A program made the position numbers and the translations under genes. DNA of 64,000 nucleotides from NCBI RefSeq assembly GCF_019468465.1, contig NZ_CP080519.1, positions 4,727,001 through 4,791,000 of the forward strand, given 5' to 3'. Shown here piece after piece: positions 1 to 6,881 of this stretch; position 1 is the stretch's first letter, and the number at the start of each line of letters is the position of its first letter. Source of the stretch: Amycolatopsis sp. DSM 110486 (GTDB lineage: Bacteria > Actinomycetota > Actinomycetes > Mycobacteriales > Pseudonocardiaceae). Below the pieces are notes generated by a model, which was not told the DNA's origin, ran no database searches, and saw nothing but the letters and a program-made list of their open reading frames with translations.

Positions 1-1054
1 AGGACGACACGATGGTGGTGGCCACGAGCGGATCGGGATTGTCCGTTGTGGACAGCAGGTGTGAGCCGAGCAGCACGCCCGTCTCGTCGCCGCGCAGCAT
101 GCGCCACTCGCCGTCGCGGCCGCGCACGCCGAGGGCGCAGCGGTCGGCGTCCGGATCGAGCGCCACGGCGAGGTCGGCGTCCACTTTGGACGCGAGCGCC
201 AGCAGCAGGTCGGTGGCGCCGGGTTCCTCGGGGTTGGGGAACGAGACGGTGGGGAAGTCGGCGTCGGGCCGCGACTGCTCGGCGACGAAGTGCACGTCGG
301 TGAACCCGGCTTGCGTGAGCGCCGTTTCCAGCGTCGCCGCGCCGACGCCGTGCAGCGCGGTGGCGGCGATCCGCAGCTCGCGCTCCGGGCTTCTGGGCAG
401 GTTCGCGACGTCAGCGAGGTACGCGGCGCGCGGGTCGACGACCTCGGCCCCGGGTGCGCGCGGCACGTCGACCGCGGCGGGCGCGGCCTGGATGGCGTGC
501 TCGATCTCGCCGTCGGACGGCGGCACGATCTGGCCGCCGGTGCTGTCGTAGAGCTTGTACCCGTTGTCCGCGGGCGGGTTGTGCGACGCGGTGATCTGGA
601 TTCCGGCGATCGCGTCGTAGTGCTTCACCGAGTACGCGAGCAGCGGCGTCGGCAACGGCAGCGGCATCGTCTTCACGGCGAAGCCCGCCGCGGTAAGCAC
701 TTCGGCGGCCGCCTGCGCGAACGCTTCCGACCCGTGCCGCGCGTCGCGCCCGACCACGACCACGCCACCCGCGAGGCCCTTTTCGGTGAGCCACTGCGCC
801 ACGCCCGCGGTGGTCCGCGTGACGACGGCGACGTTCATCCCGTTCGGCCCCGCCCGCACCGGCCCGCGCAACCCGGCCGTGCCGAACTCGAGCGGTCCCG
901 CCATCCGGTCGGCGATCTCGTCGGCCGCGGTGGCGTCGCCGGCGAGGGCGCGGTCGAGCACTTGCCGCAGCTCCTCGCGCATCGACGGGTCGGGGTCCTC
1001 GGCGATCCACCGGTGGGCGGCGTCGCGCAGCTCGGGAGTAATCGTGTTCTGCAC
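1..1054 (-). CDS. pmmB: Phosphomannomutase/phosphoglucomutase (3' end beyond window)
   Basis: Alpha-D-phosphohexomutase family, cytosolic; interconverts hexose-1-phosphate and hexose-6-phosphate, feeding mannose and glucose donors for the envelope. The reverse strand reads from a GTG at 1054 as VQNTITPELRDAAHRWI, then LEFGTAGLRG near residue 55 and the active-site phosphoserine loop ITASHNPP near residue 160, both typical of the family. The metal-binding DPDADR loop is read near 190. The frame is still open at base 1, so the C-terminus is missing. It starts 4 nt after the TetR stop, so the two are probably co-transcribed. The symbol rests on resemblance to Rv3308 and on shared gene order. The true substrate (mannose or glucose) cannot be told from sequence. 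Confidence 0.9.
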   Translation of the reverse strand, partial: MQNTITPELRDAAHRWIAEDPDPSMREELRQVLDRALAGDATAADEIADRMAGPLEFGTAGLRGPVRAGPNGMNVAVVTRTTAGVAQWLTEKGLAGGVVVVGRDARHGSEAFAQAAAEVLTAAGFAVKTMPLPLPTPLLAYSVKHYDAIAGIQITASHNPPADNGYKLYDSTGGQIVPPSDGEIEHAIQAAPAAVDVPRAPGAEVVDPRAAYLADVANLPRSPERELRIAATALHGVGAATLETALTQAGFTDVHFVAEQSRPDADFPTVSFPNPEEPGATDLLLALASKVDADLAVALDPDADRCALGVRGRDGEWRMLRGDETGVLLGSHLLSTTDNPDPLVATTIVSS

Positions 1055-1058
1055 CGGG

Positions 1059-1598
1059 TCAGCGTACGGGTTTCGGGCGCCGGACCCCGGCCACGACCAG
1101 GGTGAGCAGGGCGTCGGCGCGGTCCGCATCGTCCTCGGTGGCCAGGGAGATCGCGTTGACGAGCAGGAGCAGGTCGTCGATCCCGGTGGCTTCGTTCGCC
1201 TCGCCCGCCTGCTGCGCGCGGGCCAGGAGGCGGTGGCCCGCGTCGAGGATCTTCGCGTGGTACTCGCGGCCTTCCTTGGCGCCGAGCAGCAGGGCCGCGC
1301 CGAGGCCGCGGGCGGCGGAGGCGTGGGCGACCACCGCGCGCAGCCACGTGACCAGCGCGTCGCCGGGGCTCGGGGCAGTGGCCAGCTCCGCGGCGAGGGT
1401 GCAGAGGTTCTCGACGCGTTCGCGGAACACGGCTTCCAGCAGCGCGGCGCGGCCGGGGAAGTGGCGGTGCAGCGTCGCGGAGCCGACGCCGGCGCGTCGA
1501 GCGATCTCTTCGAGCGAGGCATCTGCGCCCTGCTCCGCGACGACCTCGACGGAGGTCGCTAGCAGCCGCTCGTAGTTGCGGCGGGCGTCGGCGCGCAT
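1059..1598 (-). CDS. TetR-family transcriptional regulator
   Basis: 179-aa one-domain regulator. The N-terminal helix-turn-helix reads SLEEIARRAGVGSATLHRHFPGRAALLEAVF (about residues 28-58), the classic TetR DNA-recognition segment, followed by an all-helical ligand domain. I chose the ATG at 1598 because it begins MRADARRNYERLL just before the first helix; in-frame codons further upstream run into the divergent promoter. It is divergent from the luciferase-like oxidoreductase at 1702, and pmmB follows 4 nt downstream. By family habit it should repress its own promoter and the divergent one. The ligand is unknown. Confidence 0.9.
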   Translation of the reverse strand: MRADARRNYERLLATSVEVVAEQGADASLEEIARRAGVGSATLHRHFPGRAALLEAVFRERVENLCTLAAELATAPSPGDALVTWLRAVVAHASAARGLGAALLLGAKEGREYHAKILDAGHRLLARAQQAGEANEATGIDDLLLLVNAISLATEDDADRADALLTLVVAGVRRPKPVR

Positions 1599-1630
1599 GG
1601 GCTTGCCTCTTGTCGCTGTTGGCTGCGTGT

Positions 1631-1696
1631 TTGCAAAACGGGGCGGTCCTCCGTATCGTACCGGTCTTGAAACGGGGTGGTACCCCACTTAGGAGG
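1631..1696. promoter_or_regulatory. Divergent promoter/operator between TetR gene and oxidoreductase
   Basis: On the + strand TTGCAA (1631-1636), a 17-nt spacer and TATCGT (1654-1659) form a sigma-70-like promoter, and AGGAGG (1691-1696) is the ribosome site for the GTG at 1702. A near-identical 12-mer, AAACGGGGYGGT, occurs at 1636-1647 and 1670-1681, 34 bp apart and flanking the -10. GGGGT-GGT-ACCCC (1674-1686) is a small inverted repeat. TACGAT on the minus strand (1655-1660) could be the -10 for the TetR gene. These repeats are the likely TetR sites (inference). Confidence 0.5.
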
Positions 1697-1701
1697 ATCA
1701 G

Positions 1702-2580
1702 GTGAAAATCGGGATCGCGGTCGGGGATCTGCGGGGTCCGACCGGGGCCGCGGAGCTGGTCGAGCAGGCGCGGGTCGCGGCAGCCGCGGGGTTCGCGACG
1801 GCGTGGGTGAGCCAGGCGCTGGGGTGGGACGCGATGGTTGCGTTGGGTGCGCTCGGGCCGGTGCCGGGAATCGCGTTCGGAACGGCCGTGGTGCCGGTGC
1901 CACAGCGGCATCCGCTGGTGCTGGCCGGGCAGGCGCTGAGCGTGCAGGCGGTGACGGGCAACAGGCTGACGCTCGGAGTCGGGGCGGGGATCGCGGGAAT
2001 GGTCGGGCCGATGTTCGGGCTGCCGGTCGACCGCCCGGCGCGGCGGATGCGGGAGTACCTGGCGGTGCTGATTCCGTTGCTACGAGGGGAAAGTGTCGCG
2101 TTTTCCGGGGAGACGCTCACGGCTTTCGGATCCGTGGCGGTGCCGGGTGCGCGGCCGCCGTACGTGGTCGTGGCGGCTCTCGGGCCCGCGATGTTGAGGG
2201 TCGCGCGCGAGCTGGCCGACGGCACGGTGACGTGGCTCGCGGGGCCGAAGACGTTGGGAGAGTATGTGGTTCCGTCGATCGGGAAGGCGGCCCGCGTGAT
2301 CGCCGCGCTGCCGGCGTGCGTCACAGCCAAGGAAAGCGTTGTGCGGGCGCGGATTTCGGCGGATTTCGCCTTGGCGGCGCGCTCGCCGGAATACCGCGCG
2401 GTGTTCGACCGTGAGGGCGTGGCCGGGGCGGGTGACGTCGCAGTGGTGGGCAACGAGGACGCGGTCGCCACTCAGCTCGGCCGGCTGCGCGACGCCGGCG
2501 TGACCGAATTCTTCTTTTCGCCCCAAGGATCCGCCGCCGAGCAACAGCGGACGGTGGAAGTCCTTGCGGAATTCACCTGA
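1702..2580 (+). CDS. LLM-class (luciferase-like) flavin-dependent oxidoreductase
   Basis: 292-aa TIM-barrel protein of the bacterial-luciferase superfamily, whose actinobacterial members usually use coenzyme F420 or FMN. The first strand reads MKIGIAVGDLRG, then GIAFGTAVVPVPQRHPLVLAGQALSVQAVTGNRLTLGVGAG (about 68-108), the substrate/flavin face typical of the family, and DEDAVATQLGRLRDAGVTEFFF-like C-terminal residues. The GTG at 1702 is fixed by AGGAGG six bases upstream. It is transcribed away from the TetR gene and followed after about 30 bp by a glycosyltransferase, so the pair may modify one small molecule under TetR control. Substrate unknown; F420 versus FMN not decidable here. Confidence 0.85.
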   Translation: MKIGIAVGDLRGPTGAAELVEQARVAAAAGFATAWVSQALGWDAMVALGALGPVPGIAFGTAVVPVPQRHPLVLAGQALSVQAVTGNRLTLGVGAGIAGMVGPMFGLPVDRPARRMREYLAVLIPLLRGESVAFSGETLTAFGSVAVPGARPPYVVVAALGPAMLRVARELADGTVTWLAGPKTLGEYVVPSIGKAARVIAALPACVTAKESVVRARISADFALAARSPEYRAVFDREGVAGAGDVAVVGNEDAVATQLGRLRDAGVTEFFFSPQGSAAEQQRTVEVLAEFT

Positions 2581-2612
2581 CGGAGTTGGAGAAAGTCACT
2601 ACCGTCGCAGTG

Positions 2613-3761
2613 GTGCGACTTGTGTTCACCTCCCTCGCGTCCCACGGTCACCTCTACCCCCTGATTCCGCTCGCGGTCGCCGCGCGCGGCGCCGGGCACG
2701 ACGTCGCCTTCGCGACAGCGGAGGACTTCCATCCGGTGCTCGAAAAGGCGGGCCTGCGGCCGGAGAAGGCCGGCCTGACGATCTACGACGCGTTCGCCTC
2801 GAAGTACGCCGGTGATCCGGCCCAGCGCCGGCGTGAGGCGTCGGAGGAGGAAATGGCCGAGGTCATCGGCCAGGTGTTCGGCCGGGTGCTGCCCGAGCGC
2901 TTCGTCGCCGACCTCGGCGCACTGTTCGAGCGGGATCGGCCCGACCTGGTGATCTACGAGGTCGGCAACTCCGGCGGCGCGTTCGCGGCCAGGAAGGCCG
3001 GCATCCCGGCCATGGGCCACGGCTTCGGGCGCGTCTCGGCCGACGCGCTGATGGCGGAGATCCGCGGCGCCCTCGACGACTACGCCGCCGAGCTCGGCAT
3101 CACCGGCGGAGACCGGCCTTGGTGGGGCAACCCGTTCGTGGACATCTGCCCACCGTCGGTGCAGTCGCCCGAGTTCATCGCACGCGCCCGGAGGCTGCCG
3201 TTGCGGCCGGTGGGCTGGAGCGAGCCGGGCGATCTGCCCGCGGGGGTCGTGGACCACGGCCGCCCGCTCGTCTACCTCACGCTCGGCACCACGCCGATGA
3301 GCCAGGCGCACATCCTCACCGCGGCGATCGCCGGGCTCGCGGCGCTCGACGTCGACGTGCTGGTGGCGACCGGACCGTCGGTCGACGTCGCTTCACTCGG
3401 CGAGGTGCCGGCCAACGTGCGGCTCGAAGCGTGGGTGCCGCAGTCGGAACTGCTGCCGCACGTCGACCTCGTGGTGCACCACGGCGGCAGCGGCACGACG
3501 ATGGGCGCGTTTTCCGCTGGGGTGCCGCAGCTCGTGCTGCCGCAGGGCGCCGACCAGTTCACCAACGCCGAAGCCGTCGCCGGGTCCGGCGTCGGCGAGC
3601 GACTCCTCGGCGACGCGGTGACGGCCGACGCGGTGCGGGAGAGCGCGCGGCGGCTACTGGCGGACTCGACGGTGGCCGACGCCGTGCGGGGGCTGGCGGC
3701 TGAGGTGGCGGCGATGCCGTCGCCGGACGAGGTAACCGCGCAGCTGCCCGACTACGTCTGA
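2613..3761 (+). CDS. GT1-family UDP-glycosyltransferase (macrolide/natural-product type)
   Basis: 382-aa GT-B fold enzyme. The N-terminus VRLVFTSLASHGHLYPLIPLAVAARGAGHDV is the acceptor-side Rossmann motif. The C-terminal donor site reads WVPQSELLPHVDLVVHHGGSGTTMGAF followed by GVPQLVLPQGADQFTNAEAV (about 280-330), the signature of natural-product and macrolide-inactivating glycosyltransferases. Start choice: GTG 2613 gives the canonical first strand; GTG 2610 and TTG 2586 are in frame, and the only purine-rich site (GGAG, 2588-2591) is rather far, so the start is not certain. It lies 30 bp behind the oxidoreductase, probably one operon. Likely role is glycosylating a xenobiotic or secondary metabolite; acceptor unknown. 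Confidence 0.85.
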   Translation: MRLVFTSLASHGHLYPLIPLAVAARGAGHDVAFATAEDFHPVLEKAGLRPEKAGLTIYDAFASKYAGDPAQRRREASEEEMAEVIGQVFGRVLPERFVADLGALFERDRPDLVIYEVGNSGGAFAARKAGIPAMGHGFGRVSADALMAEIRGALDDYAAELGITGGDRPWWGNPFVDICPPSVQSPEFIARARRLPLRPVGWSEPGDLPAGVVDHGRPLVYLTLGTTPMSQAHILTAAIAGLAALDVDVLVATGPSVDVASLGEVPANVRLEAWVPQSELLPHVDLVVHHGGSGTTMGAFSAGVPQLVLPQGADQFTNAEAVAGSGVGERLLGDAVTADAVRESARRLLADSTVADAVRGLAAEVAAMPSPDEVTAQLPDYV

Positions 3762-3767
3762 CGACGG

Positions 3768-3797
3768 GAAGGGCACCTCGCGTTCGAGGTGCCCTTC
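3768..3797. terminator. Bidirectional hairpin terminator
   Basis: A 13-bp perfect stem (GAAGGGCACCTCG / CGAGGTGCCCTTC) with loop CGTT sits between the convergent glycosyltransferase and punA genes. The stem sequence resembles the hairpin arms at 26093-26182. Confidence 0.8.
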
Positions 3798-3808
3798 GCA
3801 GCACGTCG

Positions 3809-4594
3809 TCACGCGCGGGCGATGAGCTCCTTGAGCAGCGAACCCATGCGCGTGGCCGCCTGGCGGCCGGCTTCGAGGACCTCTTCGTGGTTGAGCGGCT
3901 CGCCCGTCATGCCGGCGGCGAGGTTGGTGACGAGCGACAGCCCGAACACCTCGACCCCGGCGGCGCGGGCCGCGATCGCCTCCAGGACCGTCGACATGCC
4001 AACGAGGTCCGCGCCCATCGTGCGCAGCATGCGGATCTCGGCGGGCGTCTCGAAGTGGGGGCCGGTGAGGCCGGCGTAGACGCCTTCCTCCAGCGAACCG
4101 TCGATCTCCTTCGCGACGCCGCGCAGGCGGGCGGAGTAGAGGTCGGTGAGGTCCACGAACTTCGCGCCGACGATCGGCGAGCGGGCCGTGAGGTTGAGGT
4201 GGTCGGAGATCAGCACCGGCTGCCCGACGCTGAAGCCCTCGCGCAGGCCGCCGGCCGCGTTGGTGAGCAGCACGGTGCGCGCGCCGGCCGCCGCGGCGGT
4301 GCGCACGTTGTGCACCACCGGGTCGATGCCCTTGCCCTCGTAGAAGTGCGTGCGGCCCAGCAGCACCAGCGCGCGCTTGTCGCCGATCTTCAGCGACCGG
4401 ACGGTTCCACCGTGCCCCACGGCGCCGGGAGTGGTGAAACCGGGCAGCTCGCCGAACGGGATCTCCGCCTCGGCCGTCCCGATCACGTCCGCGGCCGGGC
4501 GCCAGCCCGAGCCCAGCACCACGGCGATGTCGTGCTTCTCGACGCCGGTCCGCTCGGCGATGGCGGCCGCGGCCGCTTCCTCGTGGTTGGTCAT
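3809..4594 (-). CDS. punA: Purine nucleoside phosphorylase
   Basis: 261-aa cytosolic enzyme that splits purine (deoxy)nucleosides with phosphate to base plus ribose-1-phosphate, part of purine salvage. Family marks: [12 protein letters not shown] near the N-terminus (phosphate loop), [18 protein letters not shown] (about 110) and [33 protein letters not shown] (about 180-210), the trimeric PNP signature with the base-binding Glu and Met. Its ATG overlaps the stop of the upstream ABA4-like gene by 4 nt, implying translational coupling. Phosphohexomutase and PNP occur together in the M. tuberculosis region as well (Rv3307-Rv3308). Confidence 0.95.
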   Translation of the reverse strand: MTNHEEAAAAAIAERTGVEKHDIAVVLGSGWRPAADVIGTAEAEIPFGELPGFTTPGAVGHGGTVRSLKIGDKRALVLLGRTHFYEGKGIDPVVHNVRTAAAAGARTVLLTNAAGGLREGFSVGQPVLISDHLNLTARSPIVGAKFVDLTDLYSARLRGVAKEIDGSLEEGVYAGLTGPHFETPAEIRMLRTMGADLVGMSTVLEAIAARAAGVEVFGLSLVTNLAAGMTGEPLNHEEVLEAGRQAATRMGSLLKELIARA

Positions 4595-5016
4595 GGCGCC
4601 GAGCGTATCCGGGCACTACGCAGCGCCAGGAACACCACCAGTCCGAACGGAGACAGGAAAATCGTCAGCACCAGCACTGGGCTGACCTGCCACCACGGGA
4701 TCCCCCGCTCGCGCGCCTCGAAGAACATCCACCGCCCGAGGAACAGGTCGAACGCGATCAGCTGTGCCCACAACAACGCCGCCCCCGCCGACGACCCCGC
4801 AAACGCTTGCAGCAGGGCGAGGTCCGGTCGGCTCACCGCCTGCCACAGCTCGCCGAAGTGCGGGATCGCGATGGCGAAGTAACACGCCAAGGGCAGCAAC
4901 GGCACCCACGGCGACGCCATGATCTGCCGCGTCCGCCGCCACGTGGGAGCGAAGATCATCAGCGCCCAGAAGGGCGTCGCGAGGGGGAAGGTCAAGGTGA
5001 ACGACTGCTGGGTCAT
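4591..5016 (-). CDS. ABA4-like (DUF4281) integral membrane protein
   Basis: 141-aa hydrophobic protein with four predicted membrane segments (about residues 8-26, 38-58, 72-95, 113-132). The stretch [21 protein letters not shown], with a charged loop between segments 3 and 4, resembles the ABA4/DUF4281 family, whose plant member acts in neoxanthin synthesis; the bacterial role is unknown. Its ATG overlaps the stop of the micro-ORF upstream (ATGA), and its own stop overlaps the punA start, so these minus-strand frames look tightly coupled. The family name is from remembered sequence style and is moderately sure. Confidence 0.65.
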   Translation of the reverse strand: MTQQSFTLTFPLATPFWALMIFAPTWRRTRQIMASPWVPLLPLACYFAIAIPHFGELWQAVSRPDLALLQAFAGSSAGAALLWAQLIAFDLFLGRWMFFEARERGIPWWQVSPVLVLTIFLSPFGLVVFLALRSARIRSAP

Positions 5017-5156
5017 CGCACGAGCTCCCGATGGGGTGGGCGGCCCGCCGACCGCGCGGCGGCCCGGCCGCCGCGCCGCCGCGGAGTGCGGGCGGCGAAG
5101 GGCGGCTCGCCCCCGCTGCCGAAGGTGACTGCGAGCGCGGTCATCGCACGAGCTCG
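5011..5156. repeat. 17-bp direct repeat framing the micro-ORF
   Basis: GGTCATCGCACGAGCTC occurs at 5011-5027 and 5140-5156, 129 bp (43 codons) apart. Each copy holds a gene end, an ATGA overlap and a gene start on the minus strand. Confidence 0.8.
5013..5144 (-). CDS. 43-aa micro-ORF coupled at both ends, possibly a duplication scar
   Basis: Begins MTALAVTFGSGGEPPFAARTP and ends PPHRELVR. The start codon overlaps the stop of the upstream membrane gene (ATGA) and its stop overlaps the ATG of the ABA4-like gene (ATGA). The last five residues, RELVR, equal the C-terminus of the upstream protein because both lie in a 17-bp direct repeat. Arg/Ala/Gly-rich, no domain recognised. It may be translated only as a bridge that couples the flanking genes, or be debris of a local duplication. 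Confidence 0.35.
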   Translation of the reverse strand: MTALAVTFGSGGEPPFAARTPRRRGGRAAARSAGRPPHRELVR

Positions 5157-6091
5157 CGGGTCGGGCGGTACACCGAGGCGAAGCCGCCCAGCGCTACCGC
5201 GGCGAGCAGGGCGCCGGCGGCCGCGAGGGTCGGGGCGCTCGGGTGGATCAGCGACTCGCCGCGCAGCGCCTGCCAGGTCACGAGGGCGACGAGGCCCGCG
5301 TAGCCGAATGTCGCGACCCACACCAGCCGGACACGAACCGCACTGTCGCGAAGGCGCGGCACCCGCGTGGCGAGCAGGCCCAACCCCAGCGCAACCAGCG
5401 GCAGCAGCTGGAGCGCGTGCATCCCGGTGAAGTGCGGGATGCGCAGGTCGCCGCCGGTGGTGCTCCAGCCGAGGATGGGCAGGCCGGGGCCGCCGTCGGG
5501 GACGCCGACGCTGTGGGCGCCCACGAGAGCCGACACGCCGGTCGCGTTCAACGCCTGCTGCTGGGCGGCCGTCGGGCCCGTCATGAGGGCGCCGAGGCCG
5601 ATGCCGATGAGCGAGATGACCGCGCCGGTACGGACGGCCCAGTGGGTGGCGCGGTCTTCGAGGCGCGTGAACATCAGGAGCACGGTGAGCACGAGCGTCG
5701 CGATCCAGATGGTGGCGACCATGCCGCCCATGAGCTGGAACAGCGTGTTGTCCAGGGGCGTCGCGTTGTTGAAGTGGCTCGGCCGGCCGCGCACCGCCTG
5801 GAAGACCATCACCACGTACTCGGCGGCGAACAGCACGATCACCACGGTCGTGGCGACGTGCGCGGTCCGGCGGAAGCGGGGCAGCAGCGACACCAGCCAG
5901 CCCCACGTGAAGAAGTACAGCGCACCCGAAATGGCGAACTTCAGCAGCTTCGCCCACACGGGCGCGCCGAGCACCGTGCGCTGGTCCACCACCATCGCGA
6001 CGACGCAGGCCAGCGCGGTGACGACGAGTCCCGCCGCGAAGAGCGTGGACGGCCGGTGCCAGGTGTTCGTTCGGCTCGGAAGCAAGGTCAT
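5141..6091 (-). CDS. Polytopic membrane protein of unknown function
   Basis: 316-aa protein with about eight to nine hydrophobic segments, e.g. STLFAAGLVVTALACVVAMVV, ISGALYFFTWGWLVSLL, HVATTVVIVLFAAEYVVMVF and ATIWIATLVLTVLLMF. A loop IPHFTGMHALQLLPL holds His residues beside a membrane segment, and NNATPLDNTLFQLMGGM is another polar stretch. I do not recognise the family. The ATG at 6091 is preceded by GGGAGGA at ideal spacing; an upstream ATG lies in the promoter. It is divergent from a MerR regulator whose intergenic region carries inverted repeats, so that regulator probably controls it. Downstream it overlaps the micro-ORF by 4 nt. Confidence 0.75.
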   Translation of the reverse strand: MTLLPSRTNTWHRPSTLFAAGLVVTALACVVAMVVDQRTVLGAPVWAKLLKFAISGALYFFTWGWLVSLLPRFRRTAHVATTVVIVLFAAEYVVMVFQAVRGRPSHFNNATPLDNTLFQLMGGMVATIWIATLVLTVLLMFTRLEDRATHWAVRTGAVISLIGIGLGALMTGPTAAQQQALNATGVSALVGAHSVGVPDGGPGLPILGWSTTGGDLRIPHFTGMHALQLLPLVALGLGLLATRVPRLRDSAVRVRLVWVATFGYAGLVALVTWQALRGESLIHPSAPTLAAAGALLAAVALGGFASVYRPTRELVR

Positions 6092-6107
6092 GATGTCCTC
6101 CCAGGAT

Positions 6108-6146
6108 GGATAGTCACAGTATCCATTATGGGAAGCTAGACTATCC
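6108..6146. promoter_or_regulatory. Inverted-repeat operator of the MerR/membrane-protein pair
   Basis: GGATAGT (6108-6114) and ACTATCC (6140-6146) form an inverted repeat, and a third half-site TATCC (6120-6124) also pairs with GGATA at 6108. CATAAT on the minus strand (6125-6130) lies inside and could be the -10 for the membrane gene. Confidence 0.5.
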
Positions 6147-6173
6147 AAGCTGAGAAGTCCTCAGGGTTATCCC

Positions 6174-6220
6174 TGAAATCACCCGAGTCCTGAAATGACC
6201 CGAGTCCTTTGACCGAGTCC
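6174..6220. repeat. 17-bp tandem repeats in the MerR leader
   Basis: TGAAATCACCCGAGTCC (6174-6190) is followed directly by TGAAATGACCCGAGTCC (6191-6207) and a partial third copy, TTTGACCGAGTCC (6208-6220). A 6-bp hairpin TCAGGG-TTAT-CCCTGA (6161-6176) abuts the array. Confidence 0.75.
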
Positions 6221-6244
6221 CGAGTTCGAGGAGTTGATGCGGCC

Positions 6245-6877
6245 GTGCGGATGGCCGAACTGAGCGCCGAGTCCGGCATGCCGGTCGCGACGATCAAGTA
6301 CTACCTGCGCGAAGGCCTGCTCCACCCGGGCGAGCGCACCAGCCCCAACCAGGCGCGCTACGGCGACGAGCACGTGCAGCGCCTCAAGCTCATCCGCGCG
6401 TTGCTCGACGTCGGCGGCCTGTCCGTGGCCACCGTCGGCGGCGTGCTCGCGGCCATCGACGCGGGCGAGCCCACCAACGACGTCCTCGGCGTCACCCAGC
6501 GCGCCCTCGTGGGCGGCACGTCCGACGTCGACGACGAGGCCCGCGCGTGGGCGCTGGACCTGCTGGAAAAGCTGACCGCGGCCCACGGCTGGAAGTTCGC
6601 GCCCGAGCACCCCGCGGCGCCCGGGCTGATCACCACGCTGTGCACGATCCGCGCGCTCGGTCACCCCGCGCTGCTGGACCGCATCGAGGACTACGCCACG
6701 CTCGCCGACCGCATCGCCGAGGTCGACCTCGACACGCTCGCCGCTCATCCGTCACTGGATCGGATCGTGGAGGCGGCCGTGGTCGGCACCGTGCTGGGCG
6801 ACCGGCTGTTCGCGGGCCTGCGCCGCCTCGCGCAGGCGGCCGAGTCGGGCCGGCGCTACCCGGACGGCCTGGGCTGA
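6245..6877 (+). CDS. MerR-family transcriptional regulator
   Basis: 210-aa regulator. An N-terminal winged helix reads MAELSAESGMPVATIKYYLREGLLHPGERTSPNQARYGDEHVQRLKLIRALLDVGGLSVATV (about 3-65), the MerR HTH followed by its wing and dimerisation helix. The long C-terminal region (70-210) is helical and without metal-binding cysteines, so a small molecule or protein signal is likelier than a metal. Start: GTG 6245 lies 11 nt after GAGGAG; ATG 6251 is an alternative. It is divergent from the 5141-6091 membrane gene and ends 4 nt from the convergent kinase gene. Confidence 0.85.
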   Translation: MRMAELSAESGMPVATIKYYLREGLLHPGERTSPNQARYGDEHVQRLKLIRALLDVGGLSVATVGGVLAAIDAGEPTNDVLGVTQRALVGGTSDVDDEARAWALDLLEKLTAAHGWKFAPEHPAAPGLITTLCTIRALGHPALLDRIEDYATLADRIAEVDLDTLAAHPSLDRIVEAAVVGTVLGDRLFAGLRRLAQAAESGRRYPDGLG

Positions 6878-6881
6878 GGTC

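Noticed and set aside
1..3761. Start of a secondary-metabolite gene cluster
   Set aside because: Only one glycosyltransferase and one oxidoreductase; no synthase genes and housekeeping genes on both sides.
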